Shown piece after piece: positions 19,801 to 29,250 of a stretch of 64,000 nt of DNA. The notes beneath the pieces are model-generated. The model searched no databases and was not told where the DNA came from. It saw nothing but the letters and a program-made list of their open reading frames with translations. The position numbers and the translations under genes are program-made. The DNA is from Ga0077548 sp035440445. GTDB lineage: Bacteria > Pseudomonadota > Alphaproteobacteria > Rhizobiales > Xanthobacteraceae. How positions within the stretch are numbered: the first letter of the stretch is position 1; every line of letters begins with the position of its first letter. Location of the stretch: positions 1 to 64,000 of the forward strand of contig DAORMJ010000007.1 in NCBI GenBank assembly GCA_035440445.1, given 5' to 3'.

Positions 19801-20072
19801 ACGCGCCCACGCAGAAAGGGCGCAAAGGGACGAAGAAGATTGGCGCGCTTTCTGGAGAGATGATATCGCGAAGGCCAGTCGCGAATGGCGGCTTTCAACT
19901 CTTCGCTGAAAAGCGAACGATCCTTAGCCTTGGAGAGCACCTCAAGCAGATAGTTTTCCGCCTCATCGCCATCGCTATAAGAAAAACTCTGCGCTGCGAT
20001 ATCATCTGGAAACAACACCGCGTCCCGCAGAACGTAGTCATCCGGAAAAATATAACGACGCCGAGCTGACAT
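16824..20072 (-). CDS. Methyltransferase / kinase-like / coiled-coil protein with C-terminal repeats (WbdD-like architecture)
   Basis: A 1082-residue protein. Residues 60-270 form a class I methyltransferase (motif I VLETGAGCGAITRFLG at 91-106, VVGVLEYAGVY at 156-166). Residues 330-540 contain FDAAPFNLSVDEEG (445-458), then RFFDQEW (461-467). This resembles the catalytic-loop Asp/Asn and metal Asp of kinase-fold proteins. About 295 residues of coiled coil follow (565-860), with an internal duplication around LRTRERD (723 and 779). Five 38-residue repeats end it (891-1082). This order matches the chain-terminating ruler WbdD of ABC-dependent O-antigens. The family link is by architecture only. 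It sits between the WbsX-GT gene and an RgpF-like gene in one operon. Confidence 0.75.
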   Translation of the reverse strand: MSARRRYIFPDDYVLRDAVLFPDDIAAQSFSYSDGDEAENYLLEVLSKAKDRSLFSEELKAAIRDWPSRYHLSRKRANLLRPFAPFLRGRVLETGAGCGAITRFLGENGGEIVAVEGSARRAKIARVRTEDLANVTVVCDRVENLRAVEKFDANTVVGVLEYAGVYDNDDPYRKFLRDVASKLSDDGVVILAIENKLGLKYLAGAREDHTGGEFDGINDGYRAKSPTTFGGAELAGLLRDSGLTAQAWYVPSPDYKLPDTILSGALITAHPSLAASLASQTALSDPQRPSDPTFSLEQAWQVVGKNYLLGELANSFLVVCAKNESAIIPFISNDGLAWHYNVDRHAAFTKATEFVRAGDGLRVERHALANADAPSVPISQQLSGEPFREGKNWWGELSSVVNRPNWTVGEVADWAKVWLKALARECGLKNVSAEIFPRYVDGKYFDAAPFNLSVDEEGNARFFDQEWKLGPQVEFGYLAFRGLRDSLARIFSYATPQAGTPQQINQLIIAVLGELGVFLTRAQIDRFTEIEGRVQAWVQGQSAVDISQEYIAQSWNAVISVRSAVERSALSASIGQLRSENSRLQGVEEELSRSQASQSLLQNDLAKVREDNSALTSQLSANGDLLRESQGLTQKLSGELAHAREELEKRFNEDSARAAELEAQRNDAVNQIIASQAEVSEAQKHLNEEIERSRELSAALESERATAKELLRKIAERDALVDLRTRERDAASGKLAQLEVLLEQESKRAIELSAALKAERTSVAKTQSELAESHSLAELRTRERDGASRQLAQVFSELSRLRQTSAQLQNERARAEQLAAELERDRGELRVARAHADRLSNGLAEQARILEGVENRESRQRGFIRKLFSGANGTPTASERLQIDAIRSSKLFSAVTYLQRYPDVASAKMDPLLHYIRYGENEARQVHYLFDAAYYRRNCAAASRVKMTSLAHYQSIGILSGNDPHALFDTDFYMQQLGDKSASTLNPVAHFCEEGWRAGMNPHPLFDTKYYLLQNPDVRSAGENPLIHYCVFGWRERRNPSAAFDVSVYLREHRDVALANTDPLAHYSEYGKVEGRAIQSVG
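16848..17402 (-). repeat. Five tandem 38-residue FDxxYYL repeats at the C-terminus of the 1082-residue protein
   Basis: Units start at residues 891, 929, 967, 1005 and 1043, all exactly 38 residues apart. Unit 4 (LFDTKYYLLQNPDVRSAGEN) is nearly identical to unit 2 of the neighbouring protein. Units 1 to 3 are more degenerate. Confidence 0.9.
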
Positions 20073-20080
20073 CTCTGAAA

Positions 20081-21358
20081 CTACAATGAACCGTGTCGAT
20101 AAAGGATGCGCGCAAGGCCGCGCAAATGCGCGCCACTGCCCGAGCGGCGCAAATCGCCGAGTATCTCGTCTCGCAAGGGCTCGCCAATCGCGGAGAGAAA
20201 CTGATGCACGTCTTCTAGCGTGTAAAGCTCACGATAGAAGATGTCCCGCTTCAACAATGGCATTCCTAGATACTTGATGAAAAGGAAACCGCCGTGGTGC
20301 ATCTGATTGTTCCTGCTGATCGATGAAACAATCTGATTGGGCAGGATTCCGAGACTAACCTGCTCCATACCTGCGGCCCGCGCGCTGATGGAGCCAATTT
20401 CCGTGTTTGTGAGCCGTGCCGGGCCGGGCTGCAAACGGCGAACTCCATACGAGATTGCCTCGACGGCCGAGAATGCCGTCGAGCTATACTCGTGTCCGAG
20501 AACAGGCAGCAGGTCCGCAATCAGGTCCCCCCGCACTTCGGTTGGCAATAAACGCGCGTCGCCAAGAACGTCGCGCGTAGGCCTGCGCTCGAGATGCGGC
20601 AGCAGGTGCGCGGCCTGATACAAAATATGAGGCCGGAACCCCGCCTTGGTCATCTTGCGCGTGAGTTGGATCTCGCCACGATGAATTGTCCAGCGCCTGC
20701 TGGCGATCGGAAGATAGCGTTTCCAGAACTTTCGAAACGCCCGGCTGACAATGACTTCACGACCGAAAGAAAGAAGAAAAGACTGCACGTGATAGTGAAA
20801 CTGATGCACCTCGGTCAGACCGATAAAATCGTGCGGCGCATTGAGATCGGAGATTAACTTATTGAGCGTGCGCTCCATGAAGAACACGCTGTCGTTCATC
20901 AGAACAATACGCTGCGCTTCGGGAAAGTTCTCCAATACGAAATTGACGCCATCCTTGTAGGCGCCAAAGTCTCGGCCGATATTTCTCCGCTCGATCAGCT
21001 TGTAACACTTGTCGATCACCTTCGCTTTGACGAGAGGCGCCAGTTCGAGATTGGTAACGACAATCAGATTGTGCGGGCTGCGCGCAATCGCATCCAGGCC
21101 GTTCTCGGTAAATTTCGGCAGCTGATGTTTGCTGTAAAGCACGAAGACGAAGAATACATCGTCCTTCTTTTCCGCCGTCCCTTCCGTAACGCCTCTAATA
21201 CGCAAGGACTCGAAATAGACACGCGGATTCAAGGTGTACCAAATCCGCATCGCCAATTCGATCGGAAGGATGATCAGGATGAGTTCGACAAGACGCCAGA
21301 GCTGGTAGAAAAAGCGGCCAATAAATTTCAGTACGTTATAAGCAATCATCATCTTCAA
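20081..21358 (-). CDS. Rhamnan synthesis protein F (RgpF) family protein
   Basis: A 425-residue protein with a hydrophobic N-terminal membrane anchor (about residues 8-42). The RgpF domain follows, with LIVVTNLELA, RRNIGRDFGAYKDGV and RIVLMNDSVFF. The NxGRDFGAY motif is the hallmark of this family, which acts in rhamnose-containing polysaccharide synthesis. With rmlDCBA in the same window, this supports a rhamnose-containing glycan. It begins the block that continues into the 1082-residue gene after 8 bases. Confidence 0.85.
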   Translation of the reverse strand: MKMMIAYNVLKFIGRFFYQLWRLVELILIILPIELAMRIWYTLNPRVYFESLRIRGVTEGTAEKKDDVFFVFVLYSKHQLPKFTENGLDAIARSPHNLIVVTNLELAPLVKAKVIDKCYKLIERRNIGRDFGAYKDGVNFVLENFPEAQRIVLMNDSVFFMERTLNKLISDLNAPHDFIGLTEVHQFHYHVQSFLLSFGREVIVSRAFRKFWKRYLPIASRRWTIHRGEIQLTRKMTKAGFRPHILYQAAHLLPHLERRPTRDVLGDARLLPTEVRGDLIADLLPVLGHEYSSTAFSAVEAISYGVRRLQPGPARLTNTEIGSISARAAGMEQVSLGILPNQIVSSISRNNQMHHGGFLFIKYLGMPLLKRDIFYRELYTLEDVHQFLSAIGEPLRDEILGDLRRSGSGAHLRGLARILYRHGSL

Positions 21359-21573
21359 AATTCACGCGCTGCACATCCAGGACTACTTGAAAACGAGATC
21401 AGCGCGCAAGCATCCGGATACGCCGCAAATCCGTTCAGAAACACCTCGCCTGCGCACTACGCGCTGTTAGCGAAGGCACTGCTTTGAGGTTAACAAAAAG
21501 ACATTGAATTGCAATCGCTTAATTCGCGCGAGACATGCTGCAAACACGCGATTTCAGAACATCGTGTTTGATG

Positions 21574-22290
21574 CTAGGACTTGCGCAGAATCAGTACGGT
21601 CTGCCCACCATCGCGGAACACCGGCTCGTCATAGCCGAGTTTCTCCGCAAACACTTTGTACATCCGCCGCTCAGAGAAAACATTGAGATGCGGCCGGGTC
21701 TTTGCCTGATACTGCCCTACGGTTCCTTCGAAAATCGGCCATTGATGGGAAGCCTCGAACTCCAAGAAGGTCGCGACGACTTTCCCTCCAGATTTCAGCA
21801 CCCGGGCAGCATCCTGAAGATACAGATAGGTTTCTTCATGCAACAAATGGGTGAAAACCGAGAAAAATGAGACAAAATCCGCGGTATTGTTTTCCGCTGG
21901 AATACTGATCTCCAGATGGCGCTGGAAACGAAAGCCTGGCCTTGACTTCGTCTTTGCATAGTCGAGCAGCTTCTGGACGATATCGGTTCCGAAATACTGC
22001 AAGTTCGGCAAGATTTCACGGCGCGTTATTGCCGCCGGTACGCGGCCGCTTCCACACCCGACGTCGATGAGCGTATGACCGTCGGCAAGACCTTCGTGAA
22101 GAAGCAGACCGAGGAGACCCTCACCGACACTGTCGTACAGGCCACCCACCGCCAGCGACATCGCCTCGTCATAGGACGGCGTATTTTTGATCAACGACTC
22201 TACGTGCTTGTGATAGTCCGAAACATAGTGCGGGTCTGCCGGTTTTTCCTTCGACCGCATTTTTTGCAGAAGAGACAAGTAGCGCTTCAT
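21574..22290 (-). CDS. SAM-dependent methyltransferase
   Basis: A 238-residue class I methyltransferase with motif I HTLIDVGCGSGRVPAAIT, TDIVQKLLDYAK after beta-2, ADFVSFFSVFTHLLHEE and VLKSGGKVVATFLEFE. The hydrophilic N-terminus has no signal. Likely acts on a sugar residue of the polysaccharide; substrate unknown. It lies 33 bases after the next methyltransferase gene. A 215-base gap to the RgpF gene shows no other gene. Confidence 0.82.
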   Translation of the reverse strand: MKRYLSLLQKMRSKEKPADPHYVSDYHKHVESLIKNTPSYDEAMSLAVGGLYDSVGEGLLGLLLHEGLADGHTLIDVGCGSGRVPAAITRREILPNLQYFGTDIVQKLLDYAKTKSRPGFRFQRHLEISIPAENNTADFVSFFSVFTHLLHEETYLYLQDAARVLKSGGKVVATFLEFEASHQWPIFEGTVGQYQAKTRPHLNVFSERRMYKVFAEKLGYDEPVFRDGGQTVLILRKS

Positions 22291-22323
22291 CGTAAATTCC
22301 TATCCGAAAAATAACAGCGCCGC

Positions 22324-23169
22324 TTACTTCCGTTCTGCATAGAACAGAAAGGACGGCCCATTGAGATGCGCGGGATCATCAAATGCAATCGTGATCGAAA
22401 ACCCCAGGTCTTCAAGTATTCCGGTAATATCGTCTCGCTCCAGCCAGTGACTTCCCATCGCACCGGCACCGCAAAACCCTTTCCAGTCTAACGCCTTCAA
22501 ATAGCGCTGACCGTACTTACGAATTTCTCGATTGCCTACTCGCTTCAAGGTTAGCTTGTGATCAAACTTTTCCCACAACTGCGGGGAGCGCTCCAGAACA
22601 GCCTTGTCGAAGTAATGCGTCCAGATACCTAGCCGTGGGGCAACACGAGCCATGTCGACCAGCATCTCCTCCGGGTTGGTCATGTGATAGAGGACGCCGC
22701 TCGCGAGCAGAAAATCGAAACGCTCTTCAGTATCCTTCAGATACGAGCGAAAATCGCCGAGCAGAAACTCGGCATCGAATTTTAGCGCGGCCTGAACCAC
22801 GAGACATCGCAGGAACGCCTGCCTATTGGCTTCGATGCTGAGGATTCTTCCAGCACCTGCTTTTGACAGCATGTGCGTGTGACCGCCCTCCAGGGGCCCT
22901 AGCTCCAGCACGCTCTTGCCGGAAAGGCCACCACACTGCTGCACCAGCCAATCGATGCGACTATCTGAAAACAAGTCGATCTGGCCTGCCGGAAATCCCG
23001 GGACTTTGGAAGTCCACTCGCCCTCGAACAGTTTAAATGCATTATCCGGACTCGGATAATCCTGGCTGTAGAGCGAGATTACTGACTCGGCAGTCGGAGT
23101 GGCTGGTTTTCGCGAAAAAATTCTATCAAAAAAAGTACGCATGAATCGGCTCAACATTCCAAGGCTCAC
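22324..23169 (-). CDS. SAM-dependent methyltransferase
   Basis: A 281-residue class I methyltransferase with SVLELGPLEGGHTHMLSKAG (motif I), ILSIEANRQAFLR and FDFLLASGVLYHMTNPEEML. The last is typical of methyltransferases related to the CmoB-like group. The GTG at 23169 gives the longest form; the ATG at 23157 (four codons later) is equally likely. It is the first gene of the leftward polysaccharide block, 106 bases after the DNA ligase gene ends. It is the fourth methyltransferase-type protein in the block besides the 1082-residue one. Confidence 0.82.
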   Translation of the reverse strand: MSLGMLSRFMRTFFDRIFSRKPATPTAESVISLYSQDYPSPDNAFKLFEGEWTSKVPGFPAGQIDLFSDSRIDWLVQQCGGLSGKSVLELGPLEGGHTHMLSKAGAGRILSIEANRQAFLRCLVVQAALKFDAEFLLGDFRSYLKDTEERFDFLLASGVLYHMTNPEEMLVDMARVAPRLGIWTHYFDKAVLERSPQLWEKFDHKLTLKRVGNREIRKYGQRYLKALDWKGFCGAGAMGSHWLERDDITGILEDLGFSITIAFDDPAHLNGPSFLFYAERK

Positions 23170-23275
23170 TTCGTATCTTGCCTCGGGACAACTTCATAAG
23201 CAAAAATGTTCGAGCTACTTTCTGGTATATTTAGCCGCAGCAGACGCAATCGCTGATGGCTCAGCACGATAGCAT

Positions 23276-24913
23276 TCACGCGCTTTCGAGCATCGCCTCC
23301 AAGACTGCGATGCGGTCAGCATCCTTTGGCTCTTTATCCCAGCGCAGACGGCTGATGCGGGGGAAGCGCATTGCGACGCCGGACTTGTGGCGCGCGGAGC
23401 GGGCAAGCCCTTCGAAGGCCACCTCGAACACGAGGCCCTTGTGCGGCTCGTGCGTGACCTCGCGCACGGGACCGAATTTATTCACCGTGTTCCGGCGCAC
23501 GAAGCGGTCTATCTCCTTTAATTCCTCATCGGTGAATCCGAAATAAGCCTTCCCGACGGGGACAAGTTCTTCGCCTTCCTCGCCATTGATCCATACGCCG
23601 AAGGTGTAGTCGGAATAAAACGAAGACCGCTTGCCGTGGCCGCGCTGTGCGTACATCAGCACGGCATCGATCAGGCGCGGATCGCGCTTCCATTTCCACC
23701 AGGGGCCCTTTGGCCGCCCCGGCTGATAGATGGCGTCACGGCGCTTGAGCATCACGCCCTCCACCGCGTCGGCATCTTCACCGGCGCCGTGCGCGCGCGG
23801 ATCGCTTCGCGCCTGCGCAAGCGTATCCCAGCTATCGAAGGTGACCATCGGCGAAAGGTCGATACGATCGTCGTTCAGCGATTTCACATAGCGCTCGAGC
23901 CGTTCGCGGCGCTTTGCGAGCGGCATGTCGCGCAAATCCTCCTCGCCTTCCGCGAGCAGGTCGTAAGCGCGAATATGTGCGGGAAATTCTTCCATGAGCT
24001 TCGGAGAAATCGTTTTGCGATTCAGGCGTTGCTGCAGCACGTTGAAGCTCTGCACGCGCCCCTCGCGCAGGATCAGCAGCTCCCCGTCAATCACCCCGTC
24101 ATGCCGGAAAGCCGGAAGCAGATCGGGGAAGCTCTTGGTGATTTCTTCCCCCGTGCGCGAGTAAAGGCGCGTGATGCGCTTGCCTTCCTTATCGATGCCG
24201 CTCGCCGCCTGAATGCGAATGCCGTCCCACTTCCATTCGGCCACAAAGTCCGCGGCATCGAGTTTGCTGAAATCCGCTTCCTCGATTGCGTGCGCGAGCA
24301 TGACCGGGCGAAACAGCACAGGGTTGTTGGACTCCGGCGCTTCGCCCTCGCCTTCGAGCCAGCGAAACAGCTTTTCATAAGGCGGCTCGAGTCCCGGCCA
24401 CACGAGTTCCACATCCGTCACACTATGAGGGCCCAGCGCCGCCGCAGCGGTTTTCGCAAGCCGGGCGGACACGCCAATGCGCAAACCGCCTGTTACGAGC
24501 TTCAATAGCGCCCAGCGGCCCTTTTCATCGAGCGCATCCAGCCAGCGCACCAGTTGACCCGGCATTTCCAGCTTGCCCAGCGAATGCAGCGTTTCGACGA
24601 TCTCGGTGAGCGTCGGCACGTCGTTCCGCCGCTCGACAATCGGCGCCGGCCACAGGAGCGCGATGGTTTCGGAAAGATCGCCGACATAATCGTAGCTGAG
24701 CGCGAAGAGCTCTGGATCGACCTGATCCGAAATCAGCGCGCGCAGAAGCGCGGGCTTTGCATGCTTGAAGGATAGCGCCCCGGTCAGCGCCGCAAGGGCA
24801 TAGCCGCGGCTCGGGTCCGGCGTCATGCGGAAGTAGCTCGTCAGGAGCTTGATCTTGTTGTTGCGGCCCGGCTCGTAGGCCAGCCGGTCCAGCAACTCGG
24901 CAAAGCGGTTCAC
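23276..24913 (-). CDS. ATP-dependent DNA ligase of the ligase-associated damage cluster
   Basis: Seals nicks using ATP. The 545-residue protein has an N-terminal alpha-helical DNA-binding domain. The adenylation domain carries the nucleotidyl motif FVAEWKWDGIRIQ (catalytic Lys), IDGELLI (motif III) and EGVMLKRRDAIY (motif IV). An OB-fold ends it, with WWKWKRDPRLIDAVLMYAQRG. This is the cisplatin-damage-response ligase type of alphaproteobacteria. The start GTG at 24913 overlaps the stop of the exonuclease gene (GTGA), so translation is coupled. Confidence 0.92.
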   Translation of the reverse strand: MNRFAELLDRLAYEPGRNNKIKLLTSYFRMTPDPSRGYALAALTGALSFKHAKPALLRALISDQVDPELFALSYDYVGDLSETIALLWPAPIVERRNDVPTLTEIVETLHSLGKLEMPGQLVRWLDALDEKGRWALLKLVTGGLRIGVSARLAKTAAAALGPHSVTDVELVWPGLEPPYEKLFRWLEGEGEAPESNNPVLFRPVMLAHAIEEADFSKLDAADFVAEWKWDGIRIQAASGIDKEGKRITRLYSRTGEEITKSFPDLLPAFRHDGVIDGELLILREGRVQSFNVLQQRLNRKTISPKLMEEFPAHIRAYDLLAEGEEDLRDMPLAKRRERLERYVKSLNDDRIDLSPMVTFDSWDTLAQARSDPRAHGAGEDADAVEGVMLKRRDAIYQPGRPKGPWWKWKRDPRLIDAVLMYAQRGHGKRSSFYSDYTFGVWINGEEGEELVPVGKAYFGFTDEELKEIDRFVRRNTVNKFGPVREVTHEPHKGLVFEVAFEGLARSARHKSGVAMRFPRISRLRWDKEPKDADRIAVLEAMLESA

Positions 24914-25950
24914 GCGCCGCCCTCCGGAGGCTGATCCAGCGCGTCCTCGTTTTCCTCGTCGCCATAGCCGACGATTGCGAGCGGACGGGCGCGAAGACCT
25001 TTGCTTTTCGCCCAGCGCACGATCGCGTCTTCCTGCCCGTGCGTCACCCACACTTCGCCGGCGCCCGTCGCGGAAATCGTCGCGACCAGACCATCCCAAT
25101 CGGCGTGATCGGAAATGACCAGCGGCAGATGAATCTGTCCCTGCCGCGCGCGTGCGCGCACGCGCATCCAGCCGGACGCAAAGCAGGTGACGGGATCAGC
25201 GAAGCGCCGCGACCACAAATCCGTCATCGACGATGGCGGGCAGATCACGATCTGTCCTGCAAGCTCCGCTTTCTTCGTGCCTTTGACGAGTTCGATAGGT
25301 CCGAGCGCGATGCCTTGCGCTTCGTAATAGGCCGTAATTTTTTCGAGCGCGCCGTGGATATAGATCGTATTGGTGTAGCCCGCTGCGCGGATGAGCGCGA
25401 TCACGCGCTGCGCCTTGCCGAGCGAATATGCGCCAACGAGATGCGCCCGATCGGGAAACAGCTTTACGCTATCGAGCAGCTTGCCGATTTCATGCGCGGC
25501 GTCCGGATGACGAAATACCGGCAATCCGAAAGTCGCTTCGGTAATGAAGACGTCGCATGGCACGAGTTCGAATGGCGCGCAGGTCGGGTCTTTTGCGTCC
25601 TTGTAGTCGCCTGAGGCGACGATGCGGCATCCATCCGCCTCGACCGCGATCTGTGCGGAACCGAGCACATGGCCGGCGGGATGAAAGCTGACCTTTACGC
25701 CATCGAGTGCCAAAGCCTCGCCGTAGCGGATTTCCTGTGTGGAGCCTGCGAAGTTTTCACCGTAGCGAAGCCGCATGATGTCGAGGGTCTCACGCGTCGC
25801 CAAGACATGCCGGTGCCCGGCCCGGGCGTGATCCGAATGGGCGTGCGTAATCAGCGCCCGCTCTACCGGCCGGGTTGGATCGATATGGAACCCGGCAGGC
25901 GGACAACAGACGCCGGACGGGGTGCGCTTCAGCAATTGTTTGGCGCGCAT
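24910..25950 (-). CDS. Ligase-associated DNA exonuclease (metallo-beta-lactamase/CPSF fold)
   Basis: A 346-residue metallo-beta-lactamase fold nuclease. The zinc motif is ALITHAHSDHARAGH (HxHxDH), then FHPAGHVLGSAQI, GDYKDAKD, and a late ISDHADWDGL typical of beta-CASP exonucleases. I chose the ATG at 25950 (MRAKQLLKRTPSGVCCPP) because it matches the usual N-terminus. The frame is open to 26076, but that would overlap the divergent helicase gene. It is transcribed with the ligase. Confidence in family is high; polarity on DNA cannot be read from sequence. Confidence 0.9.
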   Translation of the reverse strand: MRAKQLLKRTPSGVCCPPAGFHIDPTRPVERALITHAHSDHARAGHRHVLATRETLDIMRLRYGENFAGSTQEIRYGEALALDGVKVSFHPAGHVLGSAQIAVEADGCRIVASGDYKDAKDPTCAPFELVPCDVFITEATFGLPVFRHPDAAHEIGKLLDSVKLFPDRAHLVGAYSLGKAQRVIALIRAAGYTNTIYIHGALEKITAYYEAQGIALGPIELVKGTKKAELAGQIVICPPSSMTDLWSRRFADPVTCFASGWMRVRARARQGQIHLPLVISDHADWDGLVATISATGAGEVWVTHGQEDAIVRWAKSKGLRARPLAIVGYGDEENEDALDQPPEGGA

Positions 25951-26035
25951 CCGCCTCCAGATAGGGATCAAAAGAGGGCTTTGCGAGCCATCAACGCCAT
26001 GGCGGCGGCAAGGGTTCGGACCTATTTCTATTGCC

Positions 26036-28590
26036 GTGACAATTCCCGCCCGCCACGCCCTCCCGGAGCCGTTCAACGCGTGGTTCGCCCGCCGCGGCTG
26101 GCAGCCTCACCCGCATCAGCTTGAACTTCTCGGCAAAGCCCGGGAAGAAGGCTCCTCGCTCCTGATCGCGCCCACAGGCGGCGGAAAGACGCTCGCGGGG
26201 TTTCTGCCGAGCCTGATTGAACTGGCGTCCCAGAAGCCCGCCACAGGCCAGAAAAAGGGGGCTCGCGGGGACCTGCACACGCTTTACCTGTCGCCGCTCA
26301 AGGCGCTGGCCGCCGACATCCAGCGGAACCTCCAGCGACCGATCGAGGAGATGGGATTGCCAATCTCGGTCGAACTTCGCACCGGAGACACGCCGCTCAG
26401 CGCCCGGACCCGCCAGCGGCAACGGCCACCGGACATCCTGCTCTCCACGCCGGAGCAACTGGCCCTTCTGCTCGCCTCGCCCGATGCTCCGTTTCTGTTC
26501 GGAAAGCTGAAGCGCGTCATCCTCGACGAGTTGCATTCGCTGGTGACGTCGAAGCGCGGCGACCTGCTTTCACTCGATCTTGCGCGGCTGAAAACGCTCG
26601 CTCCCGATGTGCAGTTCGTCGGACTTTCGGCGACCGTCGCCAACCCGGAAGAACTTTGCGATTACCTCGTGCCGGGCGAAGGCGCGAGGGAGCCGAGCCG
26701 GACGTATCCGTACTCGACTTCGGGGCCGAGATGCCATGGGCGGGACATTCGGCGCGCTATGCTTACGCGGAAATCTACAAGCTGATTGAGCGGCAGAAGA
26801 TGACGCTCGTCTTCGTCAACACGCGAAGCCAAGCCGAGATGGTGTTTCGCGAATTGTGGAATATCAACGAGAAGAACCTGCCGATCGCGCTCCATCACGG
26901 TTCGCTCGATGCAAGCCGTCGTCGTAAGGTCGAGGCCGCGATGGGGGCGAGCAGGCTTCGCGCGGTGGTCGCAACCTCCTCCCTCGATCTCGGCATCGAC
27001 TGGGGTGACGTCGATCTCGTAATTCACGTCGGCGCGCCGAAAGGCATATCGCGCCTGCAACAGCGCATCGGCCGCGCCAACCATCGCATGGACGAGCCTT
27101 CGCGTGGCGTGCTCGTGCCATCCAATCGTTTCGAAGTGCTTGAATGCACCGCCGCCGTGGAAGCGCTTTCGGATCGCATTCAGGACACGCCCCCGCTGCG
27201 GGTCGGCGCGCTCGATGTGCTTGCGCAACATATCTTCGGGATGGCCTGCGCGGGCGGCTTCGACGCGGATGAACTTTACCGCGAAGTTCGTGCGGCCGCG
27301 CCCTATCGAAAACTGGACCGCAAGGATTTCGACGACGCGATCGATTTTGTCGCGACCGGCGGCTATGCGCTGCGTGTTTACGAACGCTTCGCGCGCATCC
27401 GCAAAGGCGCGGATAATATCTGGCGGCTCACGCATCCGCGCTTCGCGCGCCAGTATCGCATGAATGTCGGCACCATCGTAGAGTCGCCGATGCTGCGCGT
27501 TCGCCTGATCCGCGGCAGCAACAAAGCGCAGGAGCGCAAGAGCACTGTCGCAAGACCCGGCCGCGTGCTCGGCCAGTTAGAGGAGTATTTCGCCGAGAAC
27601 CTTGCACCCGGCGATACCTTCATTTTCGGCGGCGAGATATTGCAGTTCGAAGGCATCAGCGAGAACGACGTGCTGGTCTCGCGCGCGAAATCCGCCGATC
27701 CGAAAATCCCCGCTTACAACGGCGGCAAGTTTCCGCTCTCGACCTTTCTTGCAGACGGCGTGCGGAAGCTGCTCGCGGACCCCGGGCACTGGAACGCATT
27801 GCCGGCCCCTGTGCGCGACTGGCTTGAGTTGCAGGAGCTTCGTTCTGCACTGCCCGGTCCGAACAATCTTCTCGTCGAAACCTTCTGGCGCTCGGGCCGG
27901 AGCTATCTGGTCTGCTATCCCTTCGAAGGAAGACTTGCGCACCAGACGCTCGGCATGCTGCTGACGCGCCGTCTGGAGCGCGCAAAGCTGCGGCCGCTCG
28001 GTTTCGTCGCAACCGAGTATTCGCTTGCACTCTGGTGCATGGGCGACATCGACGGCGCGATCGAAGGCGGCGCGCTTTCGCTCGACCGGCTGTTTGAAGA
28101 GGACATTCTCGGCGACGATCTGGAAGCGTGGCTTGCCGAAACCGCGCTCATGAAGCGCTCGTTTCGAAACTGCGCGTTGATCTCAGGTCTCGTTGAACGC
28201 AGATTTCCGGGGCTCGAAAAAACCGGCCGTCAGGTCACGATCTCGACCGATCTCATCTATGACGTCTTGCGCAAGCACGAGCCCGACCACCTGCTCCTGC
28301 GCGCCGCCCGCGCGGACGCGGCAACCGGGCTACTCGACATCCGCCGGCTCGGCGAAATGCTTGGCCGCATCAAGGGACATATCCTGCACAAGCCGCTCGA
28401 GCGCGTTTCTCCGCTCGCGGTTCCGGTGATGCTAGAGATCGGCCGCGAAACCGTTTATGGCGAATCCGCCGATGCGGTACTCTCCGAAGCGGCAGAGGAT
28501 TTGATTCGAGAAGCAACGTCCGGTGTGGAACGTAAAGACGCCCCCAAGAGGAATGGAACTCGCCTTCGGCGGCGCGCGGCTCCTCGCTGA
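26036..28590 (+). pseudogene. Ligase-associated DEXH helicase (Lhr-like), frameshifted
   Basis: Two frames make one superfamily 2 helicase. Frame 1, from GTG 26036, has the Q-type HPHQLELL, Walker A LIAPTGGGKT, DELH in ILDELHSL, and GLSATVANPEEL, and runs to 26785. Frame 2 takes over near 26690 with EPDVSVLD, PWAGHSARYA, MTLVFVNTRSQAE, ATSSLDLGIDWGDVD and the QRIGRANHR arginine-finger motif, and ends at 28590. The linker between LVPGEGA and EPDVSVLD looks several residues shorter than in relatives. A small deletion not divisible by three is therefore likelier than one lost base. As read, motor domain 2 would not be made. Confidence 0.85.
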
Positions 28591-29218
28591 TTGCAGCGGC
28601 GCGCTTTACTGGCCTGCGGAGCGGACGCTGATCGTTTCCGACCTGCATCTCGAGAAAGCCTCGTTCTACGCCTCGCGCGGTGTGATGCTGCCGCCTTATG
28701 ATACGGCGGCGACGCTCGCTGAACTCGCCAAGGTCATCGACTACTACCGCCCCGCGCGCGTGATCGCGCTCGGCGACAATTTCCACGACCGCGACGGCGG
28801 CGCACGGCTGTCGGGGGAAAGCCGGACGAAGATTTTCGCGCTCCAGCAAGGGCGCGAGTGGATCTGGATCACCGGCAATCACGACCCCGAGACGATCGAG
28901 AATATCGGCGGAGATTTTGCCGAGACGTTCGAAAAGTCGTCGCTCACCTTCCGGCATCTTCCCGGCACTACAGAACTGGAAGTGATCGGGCATTTTCATC
29001 CGGTTGCGCGCGTCTCAGTGCGCGGACGAACACTGCGCCGGCGCTGCTTCGCCAGTTCCGAGCGCAGACTGGTACTTCCCGCTTTCGGCTCGTTTACCGG
29101 CGGCTTCAATATCCGCGACCTGTCATTCGCGAGCCTGATGGGCGGCGATTTCTTCGCGCATATGCTGGGCGGCGAGCGGCTGTTCTCCTTTGCTGCGGCG
29201 CATTGCCTGCCGGACTAG
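28523..29218 (+). CDS. pdeM: Ligase-associated phosphoesterase PdeM
   Basis: Calcineurin-like metallophosphoesterase of the same repair cluster. The metal ligands are all visible: VSDLHLEKAS, ALGDNFHD, ITGNHDPE and IGHFHPVA. The start may be the GTG at 28523 (GAGAAG upstream) or the ATG at 28553. Either overlaps the end of the helicase gene, so expression is coupled. It is 231 residues, a normal length. Confidence 0.9.
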   Translation: MWNVKTPPRGMELAFGGARLLADCSGALYWPAERTLIVSDLHLEKASFYASRGVMLPPYDTAATLAELAKVIDYYRPARVIALGDNFHDRDGGARLSGESRTKIFALQQGREWIWITGNHDPETIENIGGDFAETFEKSSLTFRHLPGTTELEVIGHFHPVARVSVRGRTLRRRCFASSERRLVLPAFGSFTGGFNIRDLSFASLMGGDFFAHMLGGERLFSFAAAHCLPD

Positions 29219-29250
29219 CAGTCAGTCTCTCCGGGTGGCATAATTGAAGC

